DNA from: Chromobacterium paludis
Lineage (GTDB): Bacteria > Pseudomonadota > Gammaproteobacteria > Burkholderiales > Chromobacteriaceae
Reading direction: 5' to 3'
Assembly (NCBI RefSeq): GCF_008275125.1
Contig: NZ_CP043473.1
Location: forward strand, 682,001 to 746,000
DNA: 64,000 nucleotides
A program made the position numbers and the translations under genes. Shown here one piece after another: positions 18,056 through 27,027 of the stretch (positions are counted from its first letter, which is position 1; each line of letters opens with the position of its first letter). The notes beneath the pieces were generated by a model. It searched no databases, had not been told where the DNA came from, and saw only the letters and a program-made list of their open reading frames with translations.

Positions 18056-19107
18056 CAGGCGTCGAAGGCGTCGTCGGCGAACTCTTCGTCGCCCTGGTTT
18101 TCATTGATTTCGATCTTCACGCCCACCGCTTCGCGGATCTTGCGCTCGATTTCGTCGGCGATGGCCGGGTTGGCCTTCAGCCATTCGCGGGTGTTGTCCT
18201 TGCCCTGGCCGATCTTCTGGCCGTTGTAGGCGTACCAGGCGCCGGACTTGTCGATGAAGCCGTGCTTGACGCCCAGCTCGATGATTTCGCCCTGGCGCGA
18301 GATGCCCTCGCCGTACAGGATTTCGAAATCGGCTTGGCGGAACGGCGGGGAGACCTTGTTCTTCACCACTTTGACGCGGGTGTCGTTGCCGATCACTTCC
18401 TCGCCCTTCTTGATGCCGCCGGTGCGGCGGATGTCCAGGCGCACGGAGGCGTAGAACTTCAGCGCATTGCCGCCGGTGGTGGTTTCCGGGTTGCCGAACA
18501 TCACGCCGATCTTCATGCGGATCTGGTTGATGAAGATCACCAGGGTGTTGGTGCGCTTGATGTTGCCGGTCAGCTTGCGCAGCGCCTGGCTCATCAAACG
18601 GGCCTGCAGGCCGACGTGGCTGTCGCCCATCTCGCCTTCGATTTCCGCCTTGGGCACCAGGGCGGCGACGGAGTCCACCACGATCACGTCCACGCCGCTG
18701 GAGCGCACCAGCATGTCACAGATTTCCAGCGCCTGCTCGCCGGTGTCCGGCTGCGAGATCAGCAAGTCTTCGACGTTGACGCCCAGCTTTTGCGCGTAGA
18801 CCGGGTCCAGCGCGTTTTCGGCGTCGATGTAGGCGCAGGTGCCGCCCAGTTTTTGCGCTTCAGCCACGGCCTGCAGACACAGGGTGGTTTTACCGGACGA
18901 TTCCGGGCCGTAGATTTCGACCACGCGGCCGCGCGGCAGGCCGCCGACGCCCAGCGCCAGGTCCAGGGTCAGCGAACCGGTGGAGATCACTTGCAGGTTT
19001 TCGGTGATCTGGTTGTCGCTCATGCGCATGATCGAGCCCTTGCCGAACTGCTTTTCAATCTGGGCGAGGGCGGCGGCCAAGGCCTTGCTCTTGTCTTCGG
19101 AAGCCAT
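18055..19107 (-). CDS. recA: RecA recombinase
   Basis: RecA forms filaments on single-stranded DNA, drives strand exchange and activates self-cleavage of SOS proteins. The 350-aa frame from ATG 19107 matches the usual length. Walker A is [11 protein letters not shown] (near 67-77). Other landmarks are [36 protein letters not shown], the L2 region [16 protein letters not shown] and an acidic C-terminal tail. The longer frame reading from 19932 is ignored because it runs through the divergent hrcA gene. No CTGT-N8-ACAG LexA box was seen upstream. Confidence 0.98.
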   Translation of the reverse strand: MASEDKSKALAAALAQIEKQFGKGSIMRMSDNQITENLQVISTGSLTLDLALGVGGLPRGRVVEIYGPESSGKTTLCLQAVAEAQKLGGTCAYIDAENALDPVYAQKLGVNVEDLLISQPDTGEQALEICDMLVRSSGVDVIVVDSVAALVPKAEIEGEMGDSHVGLQARLMSQALRKLTGNIKRTNTLVIFINQIRMKIGVMFGNPETTTGGNALKFYASVRLDIRRTGGIKKGEEVIGNDTRVKVVKNKVSPPFRQADFEILYGEGISRQGEIIELGVKHGFIDKSGAWYAYNGQKIGQGKDNTREWLKANPAIADEIERKIREAVGVKIEINENQGDEEFADDAFDA

Positions 19108-19124
19108 GCTGTCTCCAAATGGGG

Positions 19125-19137
19125 TTGGTCGGACCAA
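19125..19137. promoter_or_regulatory. Palindrome between recA and hrcA
   Basis: TTGGTC-G-GACCAA is a perfect 6-bp dyad with a one-base centre, 17 bases upstream of the recA start codon. GATAAT on the minus strand lies 20-30 bases further upstream and may be the recA -10 element. The dyad would then sit in the leader, where a repressor could act. This is inference. Confidence 0.4.
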
Positions 19138-19263
19138 TAATGGGGCGATTATCGCAGAAAACCAGTGGGCGAACAGCAGCTTGCTGCCCGCCGTTTTCAT
19201 GCCGGACGCGCAAAGCCGCGCCGCGCCTCTTTTGGCGCGGTGCAGGATGTGTACAATGGAGGC

Positions 19264-20286
19264 ATGATGAACGAACGCGCCCAACATCTGCTCAAGATCC
19301 TGATCGAGCGCTATATCGCGGATGGTCAGCCGGTCGCCTCCAAGACCCTGTCGCTGCTGCCGGGCGTGGAGTTGTCTTCGGCCTCCGTGCGCAATGTGCT
19401 TGCCGATCTGGAAGACATGGGGCTGATCGCCTCGCCGCACACCTCGGCCGGCCGCGTGCCCACCGCGCGCGGCTATCGGCTGTTCGTCGACCGACTGCTG
19501 ACCATACGCCCGCTGGATGACGTGTCCCTCCACGAGCTGGAGCACAGCCTGCAGCCGGATAGCCCGCAGCGCATCGTGCAGGCGGCGTCGTCGCTGTTGT
19601 CGGAGTTGACCAGCTTTGCCGGGGTGGTGCTGACGCCGCAGCGCAGCGACGTCGCCTTCCGCCAGATCGAATTCCTGCGCCTGTCCGAGCGGCGGGTGCT
19701 GATGATCCTGGTGACGCTGGACGGCGATGTGCAGAATCACCTGCTGCTGACCGAGCGCGACTACACCCAGAGCGAGCTGATCGAAGCCGGCAATTTCATC
19801 AATCAGCACTACGCCGGGCAGGGCCTCGGCGCCGTCGCCCAGCGGGTGGAGGGCGAGCTTGCGCAGCTGCAGGGCGATATCGCGGAGCTGATGGCCGCGG
19901 CGGTGAAGCTGGGGCAGCAGACCTTGAGCCAAAGCAGCGAGGATGTGGTGGTCAGCGGCCGCTCGCGGCTGTTGCAGGTGAATGATTTGTCGGACGACCT
20001 GTCGCGTCTGAGGGAGTTGTTCGGCGTGTTCGAGCGCAAGACCGAACTGTTGAAGCTGCTGGCCCAGGGCCGTGACGCGAGCGGCGTGAACATTTTCATC
20101 GGCGAGGAGTCTGGCGTGGTGACGCTGGACGAATGCTCGGTGGTGACGGCGCCGTATTGCATCAACGGCCAGGTAGTGGGCACGCTGGGCGTGGTCGGTC
20201 CCACGCGCATGGCCTACGAGCGCGTGATTTCCATCGTCGACATCACCGCGCGCCTGGTCAGCAATGCCTTGTCCTTCCGTGACTGA
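19264..20286 (+). CDS. hrcA: HrcA, heat-inducible transcription repressor
   Basis: HrcA represses chaperone genes by binding CIRCE operators and is kept active by GroEL. The protein begins [20 protein letters not shown], with a winged helix ([37 protein letters not shown]). A GAF-like and dimerisation region follows, then the C-terminal [25 protein letters not shown] lies just before the tandem ATGs, so start may be 19264 or 19267. An upstream in-frame start would read through the promoter and is rejected. Neither grpE nor dnaK is adjacent, and no CIRCE element was seen in this window. Confidence 0.95.
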   Translation: MMNERAQHLLKILIERYIADGQPVASKTLSLLPGVELSSASVRNVLADLEDMGLIASPHTSAGRVPTARGYRLFVDRLLTIRPLDDVSLHELEHSLQPDSPQRIVQAASSLLSELTSFAGVVLTPQRSDVAFRQIEFLRLSERRVLMILVTLDGDVQNHLLLTERDYTQSELIEAGNFINQHYAGQGLGAVAQRVEGELAQLQGDIAELMAAAVKLGQQTLSQSSEDVVVSGRSRLLQVNDLSDDLSRLRELFGVFERKTELLKLLAQGRDASGVNIFIGEESGVVTLDECSVVTAPYCINGQVVGTLGVVGPTRMAYERVISIVDITARLVSNALSFRD

Positions 20287-20339
20287 TGCGCGCCTTCGCC
20301 CTAAACACGACAGACTCGAATCCGATAAAGAGCAGAATA

Positions 20340-21371
20340 ATGAAAACCATGCACAAACTGGCCGCCCTGGCCGCCGCCGCCTTCGTCTCTCTCCCGGCCT
20401 GGGCGGACTCCGCCTTCCTGGCCCGTCCCGACGTGCAGCGCTACATAGACGAGCAAGTGGCCAGCGGCCAATTCAACCGGCCGGAGCTGGAGGCGGTGTT
20501 CGCCCATGTCGAAATCAAGCCCAATATCATCCGCATCCTGGATCGGCCGTCCACCTCGAGGCCGTGGTACCAGTTCCGCGCCTCCACCGTCAACGACAGG
20601 CTGATCGCCGACGGCGTGGCCTTCTGGCAGGCCAATGCCGACGCGCTGGCGCGCGCTGAGCGCCAGTATGGCGTGGCGCCTGAGCTGATCGTCGCCATCC
20701 TGGGCGTGGAAACACATTACGGCCGCAACACCGGCAGCTTCCGCCTGGTGGATTCGCTGTCCACCATAGGCTTCGACTACCCGCGCCGCGCCCAGTACTT
20801 CCGCGGGGAGCTGACCCAGTTCCTGCTCTTGGCCAAGGAGGAAGGCAAAGACCCGCTGACGCTGAAGGGCTCCTACGCCGGCGCCATGGGGCTGCCGCAG
20901 TTCATGCCGTCCAGCTACCGCAAGTGGGCGGTGGATTTCGACGGCAACGGCCATCGCGACATCTGGAACAATCCGCATGACGCCATCGGCAGCGTGGCCA
21001 ATTACTTCCAGCTGCACGGCTGGCGGCACGGCGATGACGTGGTGGTGCCGGCCAGCGTGGTGGCGGGGCCGCAGATCGACCAGCTACTGGCCGATAAATT
21101 CAAGCTGCATTACACGGTGGGCGAGCTGCGCCAGATGGGCGTGGCGCCGCAGGCGCCGCTGGCGGACGACGTGCCGGCGGTGCTGTTTTCGCTGGAGAGC
21201 GCGCCCGGCGTCACTGAGTACTGGCTGGGCCTGAACAATTTCTACGCCATCACCCGCTATAACCGCAGCGCCTTGTACGCCAAGGCGGTGCAGGAAATCG
21301 CCGACCAGCTGCGCTCGCGCTATTACGCCCAACTGGCCCAGCAGGCCGGGCCGGCCTCCGCAGCCCGATAA
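20340..21371 (+). CDS. mltB: Lytic murein transglycosylase B (MltB)
   Basis: MltB cleaves the MurNAc-GlcNAc bond of peptidoglycan and makes 1,6-anhydromuropeptides. The 343-aa protein has a signal peptide ([20 protein letters not shown], cleavage after AWA) without a lipobox cysteine, so it is periplasmic rather than lipid-anchored. The catalytic region has [18 protein letters not shown] with the active-site Glu, followed by [20 protein letters not shown] and [20 protein letters not shown]. It begins 53 bases after hrcA. Confidence 0.94.
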   Translation: MKTMHKLAALAAAAFVSLPAWADSAFLARPDVQRYIDEQVASGQFNRPELEAVFAHVEIKPNIIRILDRPSTSRPWYQFRASTVNDRLIADGVAFWQANADALARAERQYGVAPELIVAILGVETHYGRNTGSFRLVDSLSTIGFDYPRRAQYFRGELTQFLLLAKEEGKDPLTLKGSYAGAMGLPQFMPSSYRKWAVDFDGNGHRDIWNNPHDAIGSVANYFQLHGWRHGDDVVVPASVVAGPQIDQLLADKFKLHYTVGELRQMGVAPQAPLADDVPAVLFSLESAPGVTEYWLGLNNFYAITRYNRSALYAKAVQEIADQLRSRYYAQLAQQAGPASAAR

Positions 21372-21467
21372 GCCCGCTGCGTTTCCGATGCCAGCCGGCG
21401 CCGCCTCCGTGGCCGCGCCGGCGAAACCTGTCGCCTTGCGCGGCAATTGCCATTAAAATCCGCCCCC

Positions 21468-23393
21468 ATGAGCTATCAAGTCCTTGCCCGCAAGTGGCGT
21501 CCCAAGCGCTTCGCCGACCTGGTCGGCCAGGAGCATGTGGTCCGCGCCCTGTCCAACGCCCTCAAAGAGCAGCGGCTCCATCACGCCTACCTGCTGACCG
21601 GCACCCGGGGGGTGGGCAAGACCACTATCGCCCGCATTCTGGCCAAGAGCCTGAACTGCGAAACCGGCACCACGGCGGAGCCTTGCGGCGAATGCCAGGC
21701 CTGCCGCCAGATCGACGCCGGCCGCTATGTGGACCTGCTGGAGATCGACGCCGCGTCCAACACCGGCATCGACAATATCCGCGAAGTGCTGGAAAACGCG
21801 CAGTACGCGCCGACCATGGGCCGCTTCAAGGTCTACATCATCGACGAAGTGCACATGCTGTCCAAGAGCGCCTTCAATGCGATGCTGAAGACGCTGGAGG
21901 AGCCGCCCGGCCACGTCAAGTTCATCCTGGCCACCACCGATCCGCAGAAAGTGCCGGTGACGGTGCTGAGCCGCTGCCTGCAGTTTTCCCTGCGCAATAT
22001 GACGCCGCAGCAGGTGTCCAGCCATCTGGCCCACATGCTGGACGTGGAAGGCATCCATTACGAGGCGCCGGCGCTGGCGCTGCTGGGCCGCGCCGCCTCG
22101 GGTTCGATGCGGGACGCGCAGTCCTTGCTGGATCAGGCTATCGCCTACGGCATGGGCGAAGTCAAGGAAGACGGCGTGCGCGCCATGCTGGGCGCGGTGG
22201 ACCGCCGCTACCTGTTTTCTCTGCTGCAGGCCCTGGCCGCGGCCGACGGCCCCTTGCTGATGGCCGAGGCCGACAAGCTGGCTGAACGCGGCATCAGCTT
22301 CGACGCCGCCTTGGCGGAACTGGCCGTGCTGCTGCAGCAACTGGCGCTGGCGCAGACCGTGCCTGCGGCGCTGGCCGACGACGAGCCGGAGCGCGAGGCC
22401 ATCTTTGCGCTGGCCGACGCCATCGCGCCGCAGGACGTGCAGCTTTACTATCAAATCGCCATCCACGGCCGCAAGGACTTGGCCCTGGCGCCGGATGAGC
22501 ACGCCGGCTTCAATATGACCTTGCTGCGCATGCTGGCCTTCCATCCGGTCAACGCGCCGGCGGAAAGCGCCGCGCCTACGCGCCCGGCCGCGCCCAGCCA
22601 GCCGCGTCCGGCGGCGGCTTCCGCCATGGCCGCGGCCAGCGTGTCGCTGCCGGCGGAGCGGGGCCTGTCTCCGGCAGCGCGCGCCTTGCAGGCCGCCGGT
22701 CTTGGCAATCAGGCCAAGACCGCGCCGCGCGCCGAGCCGGATGAGGCCGCGGCCCCGGCAGAGCCCGAGCCCGAGCCCGCCCCTAGGCCGCAAGCCGTCG
22801 CTCAGGTTCAGCCCGCGCCCGCGCCGGCGGCTCCCCAGCCCGGAACCGCGCCGTCCTCGCCCCGCGCAGCCGTGCCTTCGCCGGTAGAGGAGGCCGACGA
22901 GCGCGACGACGAGGAGATCGTCGATACGCCCTGGCAGCAGGACGAGGATGGCTTGCCCGATTACGCCATGCAACCGCCGCTGGAAGACGAGCCTGTCAGC
23001 TACTGCTTTGACGGCGACTGGCCGCGGCTGGTGGCGGAGTTGGGCGCCAAGCTCGGCGCGGCGCGCATGCTGGCGCATAATGCGGTATTGAAGAACTGGA
23101 GCCAGAGCCGGCTGGAGCTGGCGGTGCCCGAGAGCTTCCGCCACATGAGCGGACGCGACTACCAGGAAAAACTCAAAGCCGCGCTGGCCGACCGTTTCGG
23201 CCACGCGGTGGAACTCGCGGTGACGGTGGAGGAGCTGGGGATAGAAACCCCGGCCATGACCGGCGCCCGCTTGCGCCAGGAGCAGTTGGCCGCCGCCCGC
23301 GAGTGTTTGCAAAACGATCCGGTGGTGCAGCAGATGGTGCGCGAGTTCGGCGCCACGCTGCTCATCGAGACCATTCAACCCGTACAGGAGTGA
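21468..23393 (+). CDS. dnaX: DNA polymerase III gamma/tau subunit
   Basis: DnaX is the clamp-loader ATPase that also ties together core polymerases and helicase. The 641-aa protein begins [20 protein letters not shown]. It shows Walker [11 protein letters not shown], a zinc module [30 protein letters not shown] with sensor I nearby, and a proline/alanine-rich linker (about 370-490) before the tau C-terminal domain. I saw no clear A-rich slippery site for gamma production. The start is ATG 21468, because an upstream ATG at 21447 lacks family resemblance. Confidence 0.96.
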   Translation: MSYQVLARKWRPKRFADLVGQEHVVRALSNALKEQRLHHAYLLTGTRGVGKTTIARILAKSLNCETGTTAEPCGECQACRQIDAGRYVDLLEIDAASNTGIDNIREVLENAQYAPTMGRFKVYIIDEVHMLSKSAFNAMLKTLEEPPGHVKFILATTDPQKVPVTVLSRCLQFSLRNMTPQQVSSHLAHMLDVEGIHYEAPALALLGRAASGSMRDAQSLLDQAIAYGMGEVKEDGVRAMLGAVDRRYLFSLLQALAAADGPLLMAEADKLAERGISFDAALAELAVLLQQLALAQTVPAALADDEPEREAIFALADAIAPQDVQLYYQIAIHGRKDLALAPDEHAGFNMTLLRMLAFHPVNAPAESAAPTRPAAPSQPRPAAASAMAAASVSLPAERGLSPAARALQAAGLGNQAKTAPRAEPDEAAAPAEPEPEPAPRPQAVAQVQPAPAPAAPQPGTAPSSPRAAVPSPVEEADERDDEEIVDTPWQQDEDGLPDYAMQPPLEDEPVSYCFDGDWPRLVAELGAKLGAARMLAHNAVLKNWSQSRLELAVPESFRHMSGRDYQEKLKAALADRFGHAVELAVTVEELGIETPAMTGARLRQEQLAAARECLQNDPVVQQMVREFGATLLIETIQPVQE

Positions 23394-23398
23394 CCGCG

Positions 23399-23737
23399 AT
23401 GTTCGGCAAAGCAGGTATTGCCGGCCTGATGAAGCAGGCCCAGCAAATGCAGGAAAACATGAAGAAGGCCCAGGACGAACTGGCCAAGGTGGAAGTGGAA
23501 GGCCAATCCGGCGCCGGCATGGTCAAGGTGACGATGACCTGCTCCCACGACGTCAAGCGCGTCGCCATCGACGACAGCGTGCTGGAAGACGCCAAGGACG
23601 ACAAGGAAATGCTGGAAGACCTGATCGCCGCGGCCTTCAACGACGCCGTGCGCAAGGTGGAGGCCACCACGCAGGAGCGCATGTCCGGCTTCACCAACGG
23701 CCTGAATCTGCCGGCCGGGATGAAATTCCCGTTCTGA
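23399..23737 (+). CDS. YbaB/EbfC family nucleoid-associated protein
   Basis: The 112-aa protein begins [20 protein letters not shown], the usual YbaB start, with a coiled helix, then [20 protein letters not shown] and a C-terminal helix ending [11 protein letters not shown]. YbaB dimers bind DNA and are usually found between dnaX and recR, as here. It starts five bases after the dnaX stop, indicating one transcript. The terminator at 23743 separates it from recR. Confidence 0.94.
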   Translation: MFGKAGIAGLMKQAQQMQENMKKAQDELAKVEVEGQSGAGMVKVTMTCSHDVKRVAIDDSVLEDAKDDKEMLEDLIAAAFNDAVRKVEATTQERMSGFTNGLNLPAGMKFPF

Positions 23738-23742
23738 TCCCA

Positions 23743-23764
23743 GGGCCCGGCGACGGGCCTTTTT
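23743..23764 (+). terminator. Intrinsic terminator after ybaB
   Basis: GGCCCG-GCGA-CGGGCC (23744-23749 and 23754-23759) is followed by TTTTT. It begins six bases after the ybaB stop, so recR probably needs its own promoter or relies on read-through. Confidence 0.8.
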
Positions 23765-23843
23765 CTTCGGCGCGACATCCAGGCGCTGGCTGCGCCTCCC
23801 GTAATAGGCGGGACGCGCGAACGCTTGAGAAGCTGAAGCCATT

Positions 23844-23959
23844 TCCGCCACGAAATCCACGCAAAACACGAACATGAAGGCCGGGCCGGAGTGGGCTGCC
23901 GTCGATCGGACGGTCGGTGCCTGTTGTTTTGCGTGAGGCTTTGTGGATGGCGTGGCGGA
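23844..23959. repeat. Large nested inverted repeat between ybaB and recR
   Basis: TCCGCCACG (23844-23852) is perfectly complementary to CGTGGCGGA (23951-23959). Just inside, CACGCAAAACA (23858-23868) pairs with TGTTTTGCGTG (23925-23935), and ATCCAC (23855-23860) can instead pair with GTGGAT (23943-23948). A small stem, CCGTC-GATCG-GACGG, sits in the interior. The element is about 116 bases. It may be a structured RNA, a repeat unit or a mobile-element remnant. Confidence 0.55.
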
Positions 23960-24009
23960 GATCTAGCTATTTCTTATCCGTACGATTTCGTGGTGTATGA
24001 GGTTTTGGG

Positions 24010-24609
24010 ATGAAAAATCCTCCCGCGCTGGAGCAATTGATCTCCGCCCTGAAAGTCTTGCCTGGCGTGGGGCCGAAAACCGCCCAGCGCATGGCCTTCC
24101 ACCTGCTGCAGCGGGACAAGAAGGGCGCCGACAAACTGGCGCGCGCGCTGGACGTGGCGCTGAACCAGCTGACGCACTGCCAGCGCTGCAACACCTTCAG
24201 CGAGGCCGAACTGTGCGCCATCTGCGCCGACGACAGCCGCCGCCAGGATCAGCTGTGCATCGTGGAGATGCCGGCGGACTTGATGATGCTGGAGCAGGCC
24301 AAATGTTTCGAGGGCCTGTATTTCGTGCTGATGGGGCGGGTTTCGCCGCTGGACAATATCGGTCCCAAGGACCTGAACCTGGACAAGCTGCTGCCGCGCG
24401 CCCTGGATGGCCAAGTGAGCGAGATCGTGATCGCCACCAATTTCACCGCCGAGGGCGAGGTCACCGCCCATATGCTGAGCGAGTTGTTCAAGGGCCGCGG
24501 TTTGACGCTCACCCGCATCGCGCGCGGCATGCCTGCCGGCGGCGAGCTGGAGTACGTGGACCTGGGCACGCTGGCGCAGGCGGTGTATGAGCGCCGCGGC
24601 GTTTCCTGA
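24010..24609 (+). CDS. recR: Recombination protein RecR
   Basis: RecR acts with RecO and RecF to load RecA at gaps. The 199-aa protein has the helix-hairpin-helix [20 protein letters not shown], a C4 zinc motif with C60/C63-type spacing ([16 protein letters not shown]) and a Toprim domain ([52 protein letters not shown]). It ends six bases from the convergent binding-protein gene. There is no separate terminator between them. Confidence 0.95.
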   Translation: MKNPPALEQLISALKVLPGVGPKTAQRMAFHLLQRDKKGADKLARALDVALNQLTHCQRCNTFSEAELCAICADDSRRQDQLCIVEMPADLMMLEQAKCFEGLYFVLMGRVSPLDNIGPKDLNLDKLLPRALDGQVSEIVIATNFTAEGEVTAHMLSELFKGRGLTLTRIARGMPAGGELEYVDLGTLAQAVYERRGVS

Positions 24610-24615
24610 TCGGGT

Positions 24616-25404
24616 TCAGCGGAAGTTGGGCAGCATGTCGGCCACCTGATATTTCGCCACCAGCTGGCGGTAATACGCGCCCTGCCGCAGTTCGGCGTAG
24701 GCGCGGGCAAAATCGGCGGCCAGTTTGGGGCTGTTTCCCTTGTTGCTGAAGGCGAGGTAGATCGGGGTCTGTTCGAAGGCGATGCCCGGCAGCCTGCGGA
24801 TTTGCGTCGCCAGCTTGGCGTTTTCATGTTCCAGCTGTTGCAGCGCGCCGGCGGTGGCCAGCGCCAGGTCGTAACGGCCGGCCGCCATCATCTGCATCAG
24901 TTGCGTGATGTTCTGCGCGTGATGGTCGATCACATTGTCCTTGTCGATCAGCGTATTGATTTCCGCGCCGTAGAAATAATTTTTGGCCGCGCCGACGCGG
25001 TACTGCCTGGCGATGTCGGGCAAAGCCGAGGGCATGGCCATGCGCTTGATCCGCTCCGCCATGCCGAACAGGCCGATCTGTTGCAAGTGCAGCTGATTGC
25101 CGGGCAGGAACATGGCGTAGCCCTTGCGCTTTTCCGCCGCGGCCATATAGCTGACCGCATTGACCCTGCCGTCGGCCAGCATGGCCTCGGCGCGCGCCCA
25201 GGGCACGGCCAGGAATGTGAGGTCCCAATCCAGCCGCTGCGCGGCGGCCCGGATCAGTTCAATGTGGAAACCGGTTAGCCGGCCGAGATCGTCCCGATAT
25301 TCAAACGGGCGGTTGTCGGCATCCTCCAGCGCGATGTCCACCCTGGTGGCCGCCGCGGCAAACAGCGGCATGACAAGCAGCAATAGGGCGAAGCTTCTCA
25401 TCAT
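24616..25404 (-). CDS. Periplasmic solute-binding protein (SBP_bac_3-like), orphan
   Basis: The 262-aa protein has a signal peptide (MMRSFALLLLVMPLFAAAA). The mature part has RPFEYRDDLGRLTGFHIELI, then AVPWARAEAMLADGRVNAV and AMFLPGNQLHLQQIGLF. That pattern resembles family 3 binding proteins and polar amino-acid receptors. The start at 25404 is one of two tandem ATG codons preceded by GAGAGA. The much longer frame to 25809 is GC-biased noise. No transporter partner lies next to it. The sensor-kinase operon is just upstream on the same strand, which might suggest a sensory role. Confidence 0.78.
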   Translation of the reverse strand: MMRSFALLLLVMPLFAAAATRVDIALEDADNRPFEYRDDLGRLTGFHIELIRAAAQRLDWDLTFLAVPWARAEAMLADGRVNAVSYMAAAEKRKGYAMFLPGNQLHLQQIGLFGMAERIKRMAMPSALPDIARQYRVGAAKNYFYGAEINTLIDKDNVIDHHAQNITQLMQMMAAGRYDLALATAGALQQLEHENAKLATQIRRLPGIAFEQTPIYLAFSNKGNSPKLAADFARAYAELRQGAYYRQLVAKYQVADMLPNFR

Positions 25405-25595
25405 GCGTCTCTCGATCTGGGGCTTTGCCCTGGGGCGGCGCTGGGCGCCACCGCGCGCGGACGCCTGATTGCCGGCGCAGCGTGCCGGCTTTTTTGCCGG
25501 GCGCCTGTCTGGCAGTTCTCCATGCCGACTCGTCTCCTTTCCGCTATTGCCCGCCCAGGGCGGCGCCAGGCGCGGCTGCCGGTCGCGCGGCGCCG

Positions 25596-26615
25596 TCATC
25601 CCTCCACCCGGTTCCGACCGGCATGCTTGGCCGCGTAAAGCGCCTGATCGGCGCGCTCCATCATGCTGTGGATGTCGTCCTGCTGCTGGTAGGCCGCCAC
25701 GCCGAAACTGGCGGTGCAGCGCTCCACGATGGGAAAGTCGTAGCTTTCCACTGCTTGCCGCAGTTTTTCCGCCAGCACGCGCGCGCCGCGCAAATGGGTG
25801 TCGCTGCAAATGATGAGGAATTCTTCTCCGCCCCAGCGCACGGTGATGTCGCAGGCGCGTATGGTGTTGCGGATGATCTCGGCCATGGCCTTGAGCACCT
25901 CGTCGCCGGTTTGGTGGCCATGGCGGTCATTGACCTGCTTGAAGTGGTCGATGTCCAGCAAGATGAAGGAGAAGGGGCTGGAGAAGCGCTTGGCCACCGC
26001 AAACTCGTGCGGCAGCATTTTTTCCAGAAACAGGCGGTTGTACAGGCCGGTCAGGCGATCCGTGGTGGCCAGCCGGTTCAGCTCTTCATTTTTCTGTTCC
26101 AGCTCCCGGGTGCGCGCCCTGACGATTTCTTCCAGCTCGTCATTCATTTTTTGCAGCTTATCGATATAGGAGCGCAGCTCCTGGTCCAGCGCATAGGCGC
26201 GGATCGCGGATTGCAGGGTCAGGATCAGGTCTTCGTTCTGCCATGGCTTTTCCATGAAGCGGAACAGGTTGGCGTCGTTGATGGCGCGCTTGACGCCCTG
26301 CATATCGCTTTGCCCGGTCAGCATGATCTTGATGGCGGCAGGCTGGTTGGCGTGCACGCGCACCAGCAGCTCGTCGCCTTTCATGCCGGGCATGATGTAG
26401 TCGGCCAGGATGATGGTCAGCGGCAGGTCTTCCCGGCGCAGCTCCTCGATCAGGTCCAGTGCTTCTTGGCCGCTTTCGGCGATCTCGACCACGAGTTCGT
26501 TGTGGAAGTGGTGGGACAGGGTGTTGCGCAGGGCGCTGAGCACGGCGATGTCGTCATCGACGCAGAGCACGACCTTCGGCTTGGATGAGCGGGTGTCTTG
26601 TCGATCATTCGACAT
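25596..26615 (-). CDS. Response regulator with diguanylate cyclase (REC-GGDEF)
   Basis: The 339-aa protein has an N-terminal receiver with Asp72 as phosphoacceptor (IILADYIMPGMKG), then a coiled coil (about 140-180) and a GGDEF domain with active-site GGEEF (262-266). The product-inhibition I-site RACD lies exactly five residues upstream (253-256), so feedback control by c-di-GMP is probable. It should make c-di-GMP from two GTP when phosphorylated. The start overlaps the upstream receiver gene by 11 bases, so the partner kinase is almost surely the one at 27024-29399. Confidence 0.92.
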   Translation of the reverse strand: MSNDRQDTRSSKPKVVLCVDDDIAVLSALRNTLSHHFHNELVVEIAESGQEALDLIEELRREDLPLTIILADYIMPGMKGDELLVRVHANQPAAIKIMLTGQSDMQGVKRAINDANLFRFMEKPWQNEDLILTLQSAIRAYALDQELRSYIDKLQKMNDELEEIVRARTRELEQKNEELNRLATTDRLTGLYNRLFLEKMLPHEFAVAKRFSSPFSFILLDIDHFKQVNDRHGHQTGDEVLKAMAEIIRNTIRACDITVRWGGEEFLIICSDTHLRGARVLAEKLRQAVESYDFPIVERCTASFGVAAYQQQDDIHSMMERADQALYAAKHAGRNRVEG

Positions 26616-27027
26616 CGTTGTTCCCCATCCTTTGCCAAAATGTCTCCAGCTCGATGTCTATGCAGCGTATCAGGTCCGCCGCATCCCAGGGCTTGGAGAA
26701 AAAGTGATTGGCCGAGCCTGAGGCCAGCGCGGACTGGATGGTGGCCTCATTGCCTTGCCCCGACAAGATGACGGTGATGATGTGGGGAAACAGTTTCTTG
26801 GCTTGGGTCAGGAAGGCATCGCCATTCATGCCGGGCATGATGAAGTCGGAAATGATCACCAGTGGAATCCAGCCGTCGGAGGAAATCTCCTCCAGAATAT
26901 CCAGCCCCTCCTCCGCGCTTTCGGCGATTTCCACCAGATAGGCCGGGTATTGCTTTTTTAGCTGGTCGCGCAGGGCGATGAGGACGCTGGGTTCGTCGTC
27001 CACGCACAAAATAACGCCTTTTTTCAT
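26605..27027 (-). CDS. Single-domain response regulator (CheY-like)
   Basis: The 140-aa protein is a stand-alone receiver: CVDDE at 8-12, phosphoacceptor Asp61 in VIISDFIMPGMNG, and SKPWDAADL with the conserved lysine near the C-terminus. It overlaps the sensor-kinase stop by four bases (27024-27027) and the next gene by 11. The receiver resembles that of the downstream GGDEF protein, suggesting duplication. It may act as a phosphate sink or a shuttle between kinase and output protein. Confidence 0.9.
   Translation of the reverse strand: MKKGVILCVDDEPSVLIALRDQLKKQYPAYLVEIAESAEEGLDILEEISSDGWIPLVIISDFIMPGMNGDAFLTQAKKLFPHIITVILSGQGNEATIQSALASGSANHFFSKPWDAADLIRCIDIELETFWQRMGNNDVE

Noticed and set aside
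18055..19932. Long recA frame starting at 19932
   Set aside because: The extra N-terminal part runs antisense through hrcA. The proper RecA start is at 19107.
21372..21467. Possible 4.5S signal-recognition RNA upstream of dnaX, as seen in some bacteria
   Set aside because: The 96-base gap is too short and lacks the conserved GGAAGG-type apical sequence.
21453..23378. 641-codon antisense frame over dnaX
   Set aside because: No motif and strong GC-bias composition. The DnaX reading is complete.
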